Source: Mesorhizobium sophorae | Lineage (GTDB): Bacteria > Pseudomonadota > Alphaproteobacteria > Rhizobiales > Rhizobiaceae | DNA: 64,000 bases | NCBI RefSeq assembly: GCF_002270415.1 | Contig: NZ_NNRI01000015.1 | Span: 62,001 to 126,000 of the forward strand | Direction of reading: 5' to 3' | In this document: positions 42,148-50,683 of the stretch, one piece after another | How the letters are laid out: each line of letters opens with the position of its first letter | How positions within the stretch are numbered: the stretch's first letter is position 1 | Position numbers and translations under genes: made by a program | Notes under the pieces: generated by a model | What the model was told of the DNA's origin: nothing | What the model saw: only the letters and a program-made list of their open reading frames with translations | Database searches by the model: none

Positions 42148-43473
42148 CTACTCGGCGGCGATCAGGCTGTCTTCCGCAACGCCTTCCGGCTTCGGCCCGC
42201 CATAAGCCCAGTCGAGCAGCTTGATCGTGTGCACCACCGGCATCTTCGCCGCGGTCGCGATCTGTGTGATGCAACCGATGTTGCCGGTGGCGACGATCGA
42301 GGCCCCCGTGGCCTCGATGTTTTTCACCTTGCGGTCGCGCAGCTTGGCCGAAATCTCAGATTGCAGGATGTTGTAGGTGCCGGCCGAACCGCAGCACAGA
42401 TGGCCCTCGCGCGGCTCGCGCACGATGAATCCGGCCTTGGTCAGCAATTCCTTCGGCTGGCGGGTGATCTTCTGGCCGTGCTGCATCGAACAGGCCGAAT
42501 GATAGGCAACGACCGTGCCCGGCTTGCGCACCGGCTCGGGCAACTCGATGCCTGAGAGATACTCGGTGATGTCCTTGGCCAGCGCCGACACCCGCGCGGC
42601 CTTGTCGGCATAGGCCGGATCAAGACGGAGCATGAAGCCATAATCCTTGATCGTCGTACCGCAGCCGGATGCGGTGATGACGATGGCATCGAGCCCGCCT
42701 TGTTCGATGTCGCGCGTCCAGGCGTCGACATTTTGCCTCGCCGAGGCAAGCGCAGCCTGTTCCCGCCCCATATGATGGACCAGCGCGCCGCAGCAGCCCT
42801 CGCCCTGCGGCACCACGACCTCGACGCCGAGCCGCGTCAGCAGCGAAATCGTCGTCTCATTGATGGCAGGATCAAGCACGGATTGCGCGCAGCCGGTGAG
42901 GATGGCGACGCGGCCTTTTTTGGCCCCTTGCCCGGCGTGGATACCCGGCGAGGCCATCGGTGAGACTGCGGGGATCGATGCCGGGGCGAGCTTGAGCATC
43001 GCGCTGAGCGGCTTCAGCGCTTGGACCTTCCCGAACAGGCCAATGAACGGCTTGCCCAGCCTCGCCAGCCTGAGCGCTGCGCGGAAGCGCGCGGGATGGG
43101 GCAGCACGAAGGCCAGCATGGCGCGGGTCAGGCGGTCAAGCAGCGGCCGCTTGTAGGTCTCCTGGATATGGGCACGGGCATGGTCGACCAGATGCATGTA
43201 GTTGACGCCCGAGGGGCAAGTGGTCATGCAGGCAAGGCAGGACAGGCAGCGGTCGATATGGGTGACGATCTCCTTGTCGGCGGGACGGCCGTTCTCCAGC
43301 ATGTGCTTGATCAGGTAGATGCGCCCGCGCGGCGAATCGAGCTCGTTGCCGAGCGTGACATAGGTCGGGCAGGTGGCGGTGCAGAAGCCACAATGCACGC
43401 ATTTGCGCAGGATCTTCTCCGATTCCGCGACATGCGGATCGGCAAGCTGGGCAAGCGAAAAATTGGTCTGCAT
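42148..43473 (-). CDS. glcF: Glycolate oxidase iron-sulfur subunit
   Basis: A 441-residue protein with two 4Fe-4S ferredoxin motifs, CVHCGFCTATCPT (about 25-37) and CLSCLACMTTCPSG (about 77-90), and two CCG domains with GCCGALVHH and LCCGSAGTYN near 225 and 365. It passes electrons from the GlcD/GlcE flavoproteins to the respiratory chain when glycolate is oxidised to glyoxylate. Its start lies 12 bases after the glcE stop. It is the last gene of the glcD-ASCH-glcE-glcF set and ends next to the convergent FolD-like gene. Confidence 0.95.
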   Translation of the reverse strand: MQTNFSLAQLADPHVAESEKILRKCVHCGFCTATCPTYVTLGNELDSPRGRIYLIKHMLENGRPADKEIVTHIDRCLSCLACMTTCPSGVNYMHLVDHARAHIQETYKRPLLDRLTRAMLAFVLPHPARFRAALRLARLGKPFIGLFGKVQALKPLSAMLKLAPASIPAVSPMASPGIHAGQGAKKGRVAILTGCAQSVLDPAINETTISLLTRLGVEVVVPQGEGCCGALVHHMGREQAALASARQNVDAWTRDIEQGGLDAIVITASGCGTTIKDYGFMLRLDPAYADKAARVSALAKDITEYLSGIELPEPVRKPGTVVAYHSACSMQHGQKITRQPKELLTKAGFIVREPREGHLCCGSAGTYNILQSEISAKLRDRKVKNIEATGASIVATGNIGCITQIATAAKMPVVHTIKLLDWAYGGPKPEGVAEDSLIAAE

Positions 43474-43485
43474 CGCGTTCTAGTC

Positions 43486-44691
43486 CTAGGCCATGCGGCC
43501 GGGATTGAGGATGTTTCTTGGGTCGAATTCCTGCTTCAGCCGCGCGCTAAGTGCGGCCAGCGCCGGCGCCTGCGGCTCGAAAACCGGCAGGGCGGCGCGA
43601 TGGGAAGGGGCGGCGCGCACCAGCGTCGCATGGCCGCCGCCATGTTTTCTCAACAGCCCACGCAGCAAAGCGGCTTCCGGGTCGCCCTCTTCCATGCGCA
43701 ACCACACCAGCCCGCCCTGCCAATCATAGAACGCGCTGACAGCGGCCTGCATGCGCAGCGTCAGAACCATCTGGTGGCCCTCTCCCGGCGTCTTCGACAC
43801 ACGCCAGACCGGCTTCTCGGTGCCGTCGGCGAAGGGCCTGCAATCGCGCACATCTCGCCAGATCAGCCGTGAAGCCTCGCCGGAAATCTCCTCCAGCGGT
43901 CCAGCCTTGCCGAGCAGCGTTTTCAGAGCGGCGATGCGATAGGCGACGGAAGGGCCAAAACCTTCGACGCGCAACAACGTCGCGGCCTCGCTGCCAAGCG
44001 TGCCGCCGGCGACGCGCGCGGCGATGCGCTCCGGCAGATGGGCAGCGCTCGACACTTCGGCGCTTGAGCCGAGCGCCAGCGCCATGGCGGCGGCGGCGGC
44101 ATCGTCGAGCAGGCCGCGGACAGCGAGCGTGACCTCGGTCTCGGCGGCGGGCAGCACCTTGAAGGTGACATCCGTGAACGCGGCCAGCGTGCCCCAGCTG
44201 TTGGCCATCAGTTTTGACAGATCGTAGCCGGTGACGTTCTTGACCACGCGGCCGCCGGATTTGAACGCCTCGCCACGGCCGGAAACGGCATTGATGCCCA
44301 GGATATGATCGCGCGCCGCGCCCGCCTTCAGCCGGCGCGGGCCAGAAAGGTTCGCCGCAAGCACACCGCCGATGGTGCCTTTGCCAGGCTCGCCACCAAG
44401 CAGCGGGCCGTAGTCCATCGGCTCGAAGGCAAGCTGCTGGGCGTTTTCCGCCAGCAGTGTTTCGATGTCGGCCAGCGGCGTGCCGGCCTTGGCCGACAGC
44501 ACCAGTTCGGCCGGTTCATAGAGCGTAACGCCTGTGAGCTTGGACAGGTCGAGTGTGTGTTCGCACTGTTGCGGACGACCAATGCCGCGCTTGGAGCCAT
44601 GGCCAAGGATTTCGAGTGGCGATTCCTCCGCCGCCGCCCATGCGACGGTGGACAGGACTTCGTCCGATGTGGTCGGGGTAAAAGACGTCAA
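43486..44691 (-). CDS. glcE: Glycolate oxidase FAD-binding subunit
   Basis: A 401-residue flavoprotein of the FAD-binding 4 (PCMH) type. ELVLSAKAGTPLADIETLLAEN (about 61-82) and the FAD pyrophosphate region LLGGEPGKGTIGGVLAANLSG are typical of GlcE. GRVVKNVTGYDLSKL is the segment that closes over FAD. The C-terminal part is more variable. The ATG overlaps the stop of the ASCH-domain gene by four bases, so translation is coupled. It works in the complex with GlcD and GlcF. Confidence 0.93.
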   Translation of the reverse strand: MTSFTPTTSDEVLSTVAWAAAEESPLEILGHGSKRGIGRPQQCEHTLDLSKLTGVTLYEPAELVLSAKAGTPLADIETLLAENAQQLAFEPMDYGPLLGGEPGKGTIGGVLAANLSGPRRLKAGAARDHILGINAVSGRGEAFKSGGRVVKNVTGYDLSKLMANSWGTLAAFTDVTFKVLPAAETEVTLAVRGLLDDAAAAAMALALGSSAEVSSAAHLPERIAARVAGGTLGSEAATLLRVEGFGPSVAYRIAALKTLLGKAGPLEEISGEASRLIWRDVRDCRPFADGTEKPVWRVSKTPGEGHQMVLTLRMQAAVSAFYDWQGGLVWLRMEEGDPEAALLRGLLRKHGGGHATLVRAAPSHRAALPVFEPQAPALAALSARLKQEFDPRNILNPGRMA

Positions 44692-45272
44692 AGCCTGTGC
44701 TCCCGGAGCTTTTCGAGCACGGCTTCGCCCCTTGGCGACAGCCGGTAACCGATCTCGAGGCTCTCGGTGAGGCCGAGTTCCTTGAGCTTGCGGACATCCT
44801 GCTTGAATTTCAGCGTTTCGACGCCGGCTATCGCAGCCAGCTCAGCCGCCCGCACTTCCGGGTGGGCGCCGATCGTCCGCAGGGTCGACGGGAAGCAACC
44901 CGGTGCCGTCTTGTCCCAGCGCGCAAATCGTGCGGTCAGGGCGTGCCAATCCGCATCGGAAAGCGAGGCCTCGCCACGCAAGGCAACGCGTTCGTCGGGT
45001 TCGATACCTTTGAGTTCGATGCGGTAGACCGGGGTGCCGTCATGGGAGCCCAGCATCTCCTGAAGAGCTCCGAGTGCCGGAAAGTCGGCCGCGGTTGCGT
45101 CCTTTTCCGTCAGTGCGGACATGTCCACGATCGCAATATCGCCGATCACCACGACGCCCGACGCCGTCCTTACCCGCCCGCCGGCCTTGACCGCCGGCCG
45201 CTTCCAGCGGCGGAACGCGAGCGTCACTTCCTTGCGCGCGATCTTGTCCAGCGAGGATTGTTTGAACAGCAA
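44688..45272 (-). CDS. ASCH/PUA-like domain protein with C-terminal winged-helix region
   Basis: The 194-residue protein opens with LLFKQSSLDKIARKEVTLAFRRWKRP, like ASCH-domain (PUA-fold) proteins thought to bind RNA or nucleotides. The C-terminal third (AELAAIAGVETLKFKQDVRK and LGYRLSPRGEAVLE-like end) resembles a small winged-helix DNA-binding module. I place the start at the TTG at 45272 because GAGG lies eight bases upstream and family members begin at this point; GTG at 45284 is an alternative. It lies between glcD and glcE and overlaps glcE by four bases, so it is cotranslated with glycolate oxidase. Its role is unknown, possibly regulatory. Confidence 0.78.
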   Translation of the reverse strand: MLFKQSSLDKIARKEVTLAFRRWKRPAVKAGGRVRTASGVVVIGDIAIVDMSALTEKDATAADFPALGALQEMLGSHDGTPVYRIELKGIEPDERVALRGEASLSDADWHALTARFARWDKTAPGCFPSTLRTIGAHPEVRAAELAAIAGVETLKFKQDVRKLKELGLTESLEIGYRLSPRGEAVLEKLREHRL

Positions 45273-45341
45273 TTCAGACCTCACTCGGGTATTGGGCGAA
45301 GCCTGCGCCAAACAGAGGTGTGGAGATGCCGCGATCCTTCC

Positions 45342-45501
45342 CACCCCCCTCTGTCCTGCCGGACATCTCCCCCGCAAGGGGGGAGATCAGATCGTCACCA
45401 CGGCTTTCGCAAATTCCTTTGGTTGAAGGATAAGCACCAGCATTGCGGCCAGCCAATCTCCCCCCTTGCAGGGGAGATGTCCGGCAGGACAGAGGGGGGT
45501 G
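45342..45501. repeat. Long GC-rich extragenic palindrome, copy 2
   Basis: CACCCCCCTCTGTCCTGCC at the left end pairs with the right end; inner ATCTCCCCCGCAAGG arms pair too. It is related to the copy at 37118-37275, with matching arms in which GGCC is changed to compensatory GTCC/GGAC, so pairing is conserved. It lies between glcD and the ASCH gene and may form a hairpin in the operon mRNA. Confidence 0.8.
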
Positions 45502-45522
45502 TTCAAGCGCCGACATTTCCCC

Positions 45523-47019
45523 TCAAAACCTTGGAATGTCCGGATACGGCAGCTTGCCGCCGGAAATGTGCATGCGGCCGAGTTCGGCGCAGCGGCGAAG
45601 CTGCGGGAAGACTTTGCCGGGATTCAAAAGATGGTTGGGGTCGAAGGCGCATTTGACCCGCATCTGCTGGTCGAGGTCGATCTGGTTGAACATCTCCGGC
45701 ATCAGGTCGCGCTTCTCGACGCCAACGCCGTGTTCGCCGGTAAGCACGCCACCGACCTTGACGCAGAGCCGCAATATGTCGGCGCCGAAGCTTTCGGCCT
45801 TGTCGAGTTCGCCGGGCACATTGGCGTCGTAAAGGATCAGCGGATGCAGATTGCCGTCGCCGGCGTGAAAGACATTGGCGACGCCGAGACCGTATGTCTC
45901 CGACAGCTCGCGCATGCCGGCCAGAACGCGAGGCAGTTCCTTGCGCGGGATGGTGCCATCCATGCAGTAATAGTCGGGCGAGATGCGGCCAACCGCCGGA
46001 AAGGCCGCCTTGCGGCCGGCCCAGAAGCTCAACCGCTCCTGCTCCGACTGCGAGATGCGGCAGGTGGTCGAACCGTTCCGGATGGCGATCGCCTCGACGG
46101 CGGTGATGAGGTGATCGACCTCGACACTCGGCCCGTCGAGCTCGACGATCAGCAGCGCCTCGACATCCAGGGGATAGCCGGCATGGACGAAATCTTCCGC
46201 GGCATGGATCGCCGGCCGGTCCATCATTTCCATGCCGCCCGGAATGATGCCGGCGCCGATGATGTCGGCGACGCACTGGCCGCCCTGCTCGCTGGTCGGA
46301 AAGCCGATCAGCAGGGCGCGTGCGGTCTCCGGCTTTTTCAGGATGCGCACGGTGACCTCGGTGACGACTCCGAGCAGCCCTTCCGAGCCGGTCATCACAC
46401 CGAGCAGGTCGTAACCTTCCGCATCGAGGTGACTGCCGCCGAGCCGCACCACCTCGCCATTCATCAGCACCATCTCGATGCCGAGCACATTGTTGGCGGT
46501 GAGGCCGTATTTCAGGCAGTGCACGCCGCCGGAATTTTCCGCGACATTGCCGCCGATCGAGCAGGCGATCTGGGAGGATGGATCGGGGGCGTAGTAGAAG
46601 CCCTCCTGCTCGACGGCGGTGGTTATGCCGAGATTGGTGACGCCCGGCTGGGCGACGACGACGCGGTTGGAGAAATCGATCGCCAGGATGCGGTTGAAGC
46701 GGCTCATGACCAGCAGCACCGCGTCCTCGAGCGGCAATGACCCGCCAGACAGCGAGGTGCCGGAGCCGCGCGGCACGACGCGGATGTTGCGGTCGTTGCA
46801 GTATTTCAGCACGCGGGAAACCTGCGCCACCGTCTGTGGCAGCACGACGACCAGCGGCAGCTGCCGATAGGCTGTCAGGCCATCGCTCTCGAAGGCCCGC
46901 ATGGAATTGGCGGCGTCGACGACGCCCTCGCCCGGGACGATGATGCGCATGTCGGCGACGATCTCGTCGCGCCGGCGCATCGTGGCGTCGTCTGGTTTCG
47001 GCATGGCCAGGCCGGACAT
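45523..47019 (-). CDS. glcD: Glycolate oxidase FAD subunit (GlcD)
   Basis: A 498-residue flavoprotein of the FAD-oxidase C family. The PCMH FAD domain covers about 55-235 with VVPRGSGTSLSGGSLPLEDAV and GGNVAENSGGVHCLKYG, and the C-terminal region has the HAGDGNLHPLILYD motif (about 386-400) with the His residues of 2-hydroxyacid oxidation, plus the terminal GEHGVGVEK. D-lactate dehydrogenase is related, but glcE and glcF downstream point to glycolate oxidase. GAGG lies before the ATG. A 23-base palindrome 21 bases upstream matches one before the FCD regulator, so this operon is probably under its control. Confidence 0.95.
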   Translation of the reverse strand: MSGLAMPKPDDATMRRRDEIVADMRIIVPGEGVVDAANSMRAFESDGLTAYRQLPLVVVLPQTVAQVSRVLKYCNDRNIRVVPRGSGTSLSGGSLPLEDAVLLVMSRFNRILAIDFSNRVVVAQPGVTNLGITTAVEQEGFYYAPDPSSQIACSIGGNVAENSGGVHCLKYGLTANNVLGIEMVLMNGEVVRLGGSHLDAEGYDLLGVMTGSEGLLGVVTEVTVRILKKPETARALLIGFPTSEQGGQCVADIIGAGIIPGGMEMMDRPAIHAAEDFVHAGYPLDVEALLIVELDGPSVEVDHLITAVEAIAIRNGSTTCRISQSEQERLSFWAGRKAAFPAVGRISPDYYCMDGTIPRKELPRVLAGMRELSETYGLGVANVFHAGDGNLHPLILYDANVPGELDKAESFGADILRLCVKVGGVLTGEHGVGVEKRDLMPEMFNQIDLDQQMRVKCAFDPNHLLNPGKVFPQLRRCAELGRMHISGGKLPYPDIPRF

Positions 47020-47039
47020 CTGCAGCCTCGTTTTGCTTG

Positions 47040-47062
47040 ACTGGTCAAAATCTTTTACCAGT
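47040..47062. promoter_or_regulatory. FCD/GntR operator candidate before glcD
   Basis: ACTGGT-n11-ACCAGT forms a perfect inverted repeat, with further AAAA/TTTT symmetry inside, 21 bases upstream of the glcD start. Its geometry equals that of the site at 48613-48635 before the FCD regulator gene. The TGGT-n-ACCA core is that of FadR-family operators such as LldR and PdhR. Confidence 0.72.
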
Positions 47063-47157
47063 GAAGCCTGGCGGTTGCAAATCCAGCTTTGGCGGAAAGT
47101 CCAAAGTCACCGCCGGACAGGCTTCCGCAGCGGCAATCTGCCGCTGCGGGTACAGCC

Positions 47158-48480
47158 CTATTCGCCCGCCGGCTTGCCGGGTTCGGAATGCAACCGGCGC
47201 ACGCGGCGCACGCCCCACCAGACCAGCAGAATGGCGACGGGTACCGAGGCCGCGGTGACGACCTCCGGCGCGAAGGCATGGCCGAAGATCGAGGCGCCCT
47301 TGGCGACATAGCCGACGAGGCCGACCACATAATAGGAGACGGCGGCGACCGACAGGCCTTCGACGGTCTGCTGCAGGCGCAGTTGCAAGCGGGCGCGGTT
47401 GTTCATCGACGCCAGCAGGTCGCGATTCTGCTTCTCGACCTCGACATCGACCCAGGTGCGCAGCAGCGTCGTGGCGCGGGTCAGCTTGCGCGACAGATTG
47501 GCCTGGCGCTCCTCGACAGAGCGGCAGGTGCGCATGGCCGGTGCGACGCGGCGCTGCAGGAACCCACCCCAGGTGTCGTAGCCGGGCACGGCTTCTTCCT
47601 CAAGCGCTTCCAGCCGCTCGACGACGATGCCGTCATAGGCGCGGCTGGCGCCGAAACGGTAGAGGCTCGATGCTGCGTCCGCTTCCAACTCGGCGGCAAG
47701 CTCGGTCAGGTCGGCCAGCAGCGTCTGGCTGTCGCGGGTTTCGGCGACCTTCATTTCCAGCGTGGTCTGCGCCAGCCTGTCCTCGATGCGGCGGGCGCGG
47801 CCGGACAAGGTCAGCGCCAATGGCAGGCCAAGCATGGCCAGCGTTCGGTAGGTTTCGATGTCGATCAGCCGTTGCGACAGCGCCCCGGTTCGCGCCGGCG
47901 TCAGGCCGCGGTCGAGCACCAACATGCGGGTCATGCCGTCGCCATCCTGGCGGAAATCGGTGACGATGGCGGCGTTGCCGCGTTCGACCAGCGAATAGCA
48001 CAGGCTGGTCGGGTCGAAGCCGGCGATCAGCCGCTCACTCGCTTGCGTCCACTTACGGATTTCGAGCCTGATCCCCGAGATGACGGTTCCCGGCGGGGAA
48101 AACCCGTTGCCGAACGGCGAGTCCTCCAGCGCCCTGCCGCTTTCGGAGAGCGGGCCTTCCCACAGATAGGTCGAGAATTCCGTGTGCCGCTCCCAGCGCA
48201 GCGAGCCCTTGCCCCACTTCATGGCGTGGTGGCGGGCCTGGCGGTCGGGCGCGGCAATGCCCAGACGCCGCGACAGTTCGGACAGCACCGCATGGTCGAC
48301 ACCGGATCCGCCCTCGGTCATGAAGGCGAGTTGCACCAGGACACGCGGCTTGTCGATCAGCGGATGCGGCCGGGCATGGACCTCGCCAAGCGCACCGGGC
48401 CGGCCCTCGTGCGCGGGAAAACCCATGACGCTGCCCTTGGCGCGCGGCTGGAACTCGAGATTGGACGGGTCGTCTGACAC
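47158..48480 (-). CDS. DUF3422-family membrane protein
   Basis: A 440-residue protein of the DUF3422 family, seen in alphaproteobacteria. It begins with a polar region carrying HEGRPGALGEVHARPHPLI (about 25-43), characteristic of the family, and continues with a long mostly helical, probably coiled-coil middle. Two membrane helices sit near the C-terminus (about 365-385 and 400-418). It is probably an inner-membrane protein with a cytosolic N-terminal domain. The function is unknown. It lies upstream of glcD on the same strand, with the glc operator and promoter between, so it is likely a separate unit. Confidence 0.85.
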   Translation of the reverse strand: MSDDPSNLEFQPRAKGSVMGFPAHEGRPGALGEVHARPHPLIDKPRVLVQLAFMTEGGSGVDHAVLSELSRRLGIAAPDRQARHHAMKWGKGSLRWERHTEFSTYLWEGPLSESGRALEDSPFGNGFSPPGTVISGIRLEIRKWTQASERLIAGFDPTSLCYSLVERGNAAIVTDFRQDGDGMTRMLVLDRGLTPARTGALSQRLIDIETYRTLAMLGLPLALTLSGRARRIEDRLAQTTLEMKVAETRDSQTLLADLTELAAELEADAASSLYRFGASRAYDGIVVERLEALEEEAVPGYDTWGGFLQRRVAPAMRTCRSVEERQANLSRKLTRATTLLRTWVDVEVEKQNRDLLASMNNRARLQLRLQQTVEGLSVAAVSYYVVGLVGYVAKGASIFGHAFAPEVVTAASVPVAILLVWWGVRRVRRLHSEPGKPAGE

Positions 48481-48612
48481 GGCTTGTCCCCCGGGGTTCT
48501 CTAGACCCTCTTACATTGCGTCCCTCTAGGGCCAATGGCCAGATGACGCAAACAGCAAAGTTTAGCCGAAGACGATATGGCGTCAGGCGTCAATACCGAC
48601 CCGCTTCGACCA

Positions 48613-48635
48613 ATTGGATAAATAATTTGACCAGT
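48613..48635. promoter_or_regulatory. FCD/GntR operator candidate before its own gene
   Basis: ATTGGA-n11-ACCAGT, extended by AAAT/ATTT symmetry inside, is an inverted repeat of the same 23-base geometry as the glcD site. It is about 55 bases before the regulator start codon I chose, in the expected promoter region, which suggests autoregulation. A frame start at 48635 would lie within it and is therefore unlikely. Confidence 0.65.
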
Positions 48636-48688
48636 TGGCGACGCAGGCTTTATCCTGCACGTCAGCGGTTCACCTTCCAGGCATTCTG

Positions 48689-49468
48689 TTGAGCGACATT
48701 TTTTCCAGGATCGAGCATTCGCGCACCGCCGACGAGGTGGTGCAGCAGATCGAGAGCCTCATCCTGGAAGGCGTGCTGCGCACCGGCGACCGGTTGCCTG
48801 GCGAGCGCGAGCTCGCACGCCAGTTCGACGTGTCGCGGCCGATCCTGCGCGATGCTCTCAAGGCGCTCGAAGGGCGCGGCCTTTTGACGACCAAGGCCGG
48901 CGGCGGCACGCATGTCGCCGACATCATTGGCCAGCTGTTCACCAAGCCGGTGGCCGACCTGATCTCGATGCATCGCAAGGCGGTGGCCGACTACCTGGAA
49001 TACCGCCGCGAGATCGAGGGCGTCGCGGCTGAGTATGCGGCGCGACGCGCCACGCCGGAGGATCTGGCGCTGCTCGACCGCATCATGGCGCGCATGGACG
49101 AAGCGCACCGGACCGGCGATTTCGACGACGAAGCCGAAATCGATGTCGAATTCCACCACGCGATCTGCGAGTGCGCGCACAACATCCTGCTCTTGCACAC
49201 GCTGCGCTCCTGCTACCGGCTGCTGTCGGAAGGCGTGTTCCAGAACCGGCTGCTGGTGTTCACCGTGCCCGGCGCGCGCGAGGCGCTGCTTGCCCAGCAC
49301 CGGGCGATCCATGCCGCGGTGAAGGCCGGTGACCCTGCGGCCGCGCGGCAAGCGGCGATGGACCACATGATCTATGTCGAGCGGTCGATGGCCGAGGCCG
49401 AGCGCAGCGGCGACTGGCAACGCGTCTCGCGGCTGAGGCTCAGGCAACGTTCTGATGGGGCCAGATGA
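48689..49468 (+). CDS. FadR/GntR (FCD) regulator of lactate/glycolate oxidation (LldR-like)
   Basis: A 259-residue FCD-type GntR regulator. The winged helix-turn-helix lies at about 10-70 (ADEVVQQIESLILEGVL, PGERELARQFDVSRPILRDAL), and the all-helical FCD ligand domain at about 95-225 holds the metal-binding Asp/His set (VEFHHAICECAHN and QHRAIHAAV). I chose the TTG at 48689, where the family homology starts; an open frame runs 18 codons further upstream through the operator. It precedes lldD by 43 bases. LldR proteins sense lactate; the glcD operator suggests that it also controls glycolate oxidase. Confidence 0.85.
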   Translation: MSDIFSRIEHSRTADEVVQQIESLILEGVLRTGDRLPGERELARQFDVSRPILRDALKALEGRGLLTTKAGGGTHVADIIGQLFTKPVADLISMHRKAVADYLEYRREIEGVAAEYAARRATPEDLALLDRIMARMDEAHRTGDFDDEAEIDVEFHHAICECAHNILLLHTLRSCYRLLSEGVFQNRLLVFTVPGAREALLAQHRAIHAAVKAGDPAAARQAAMDHMIYVERSMAEAERSGDWQRVSRLRLRQRSDGAR

Positions 49469-49511
49469 ATTCACACGCAGACGCTCCCAGGACTGATAAG
49501 CGGGGACCCTC

Positions 49512-50648
49512 ATGAGCCAAATCCTTACAATCGCCGATCTCAAGGACCTCGCGCGCCGGCGCGTACCAAAAATGTTCTTCGAATACGCCGATTCCGGCGC
49601 CTGGACTGAAAGCACCTATCGGGCCAACGAGGAGGATTTCGCCAAGATCAAATTCCGCCAGCGCGTGCTGGTCGACATGAGCAACCGCTCGCTGGAATCG
49701 ACCATGATCGGTGAAAAGGTGGCAATGCCGGTGGCGCTGGCGCCGACCGGCCTGACCGGCATGCAGCATGCCGATGGCGAGATGCTGGCCGCGCAGGCGG
49801 CCGAGGAATTCGGCGTGCCATTTACCCTGTCGACGATGAGCATCTGCTCGATCGAGGATGTCGCCTCGGTGACCAGGAAGCCATTCTGGTTCCAGCTCTA
49901 TGTGCTGCGCGACAAGGATTTCGTGCTCGACCTGATCGACCGGGCAAAGGCGGCGAAGTGCTCGGCGCTGGTGCTGACGCTCGACCTGCAGATCCTCGGA
50001 CAACGCCACAAGGATGTCCGCAACGGACTTTCGGCGCCGCCCAGGATGACACTGGCCAACATCGCCGACATCGCCATTCGCCCGCGCTGGTGGATGGGCA
50101 TGGCCGGCACCAAGCGCCGCACCTTCCGCAATATCGTCGGCCACGCCAAGGGCGTCGGCGACGTCGCCTCGTTGTCCTCCTGGACGACGGAGCAGTTCGA
50201 TCCGCATCTGTCATGGAAGGATGTCGCTTGGATCAAGGAACGCTGGGGCGGCAAGCTGATCCTCAAAGGCATTCTCGACAAGGAAGACGCACTGATGGCG
50301 GCCAAGACCGGCGCCGACGCCATCATCGTCTCCAACCATGGCGGGCGGCAGCTCGACGGCGCGTCGTCTTCGATCATGGCGCTGGAGGAGATTGCCGACG
50401 CGGTCGGCGACACGATCGAAGTGCACATGGATGGCGGCATCCGCTCCGGCCAGGATGTGCTGAAGGCGCTCTGCCTCGGCGCCAAGGGCACCTATATCGG
50501 CCGGCCATTTCTTTACGGCCTGGGTGCGCTCGGCAAGGAAGGAGTTACCAAGGCATTGGAAATCATCCGCAAGGAGATGGACATCACGCTGGCTCTGTGC
50601 GGAAAGCGTCTGGTCACCGACATGGGCAAGGACCAGCTCCGGCGCTAA
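49512..50648 (+). CDS. lldD: L-lactate dehydrogenase (FMN-dependent, quinone-linked)
   Basis: A 378-residue alpha-hydroxyacid-oxidising flavoprotein. The N-terminus LKDLARRRVPKMFFEYADSGAW is typical, and the FMN barrel contains the catalytic His in IIVSNHGGRQLDG (about 274-286) and DGGIRSGQDVLKALCLGA (about 308-325). Of 2-hydroxyacid oxidases, length and context (LldR-like regulator before it, glycolate oxidase nearby) favour the LldD type, oxidising L-lactate to pyruvate at the membrane. Glycolate or mandelate as substrate cannot be excluded from sequence. Confidence 0.9.
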   Translation: MSQILTIADLKDLARRRVPKMFFEYADSGAWTESTYRANEEDFAKIKFRQRVLVDMSNRSLESTMIGEKVAMPVALAPTGLTGMQHADGEMLAAQAAEEFGVPFTLSTMSICSIEDVASVTRKPFWFQLYVLRDKDFVLDLIDRAKAAKCSALVLTLDLQILGQRHKDVRNGLSAPPRMTLANIADIAIRPRWWMGMAGTKRRTFRNIVGHAKGVGDVASLSSWTTEQFDPHLSWKDVAWIKERWGGKLILKGILDKEDALMAAKTGADAIIVSNHGGRQLDGASSSIMALEEIADAVGDTIEVHMDGGIRSGQDVLKALCLGAKGTYIGRPFLYGLGALGKEGVTKALEIIRKEMDITLALCGKRLVTDMGKDQLRR

Positions 50649-50683
50649 GTCCGTGACAGCCTGACCACGGAGACGGCGCAGAG

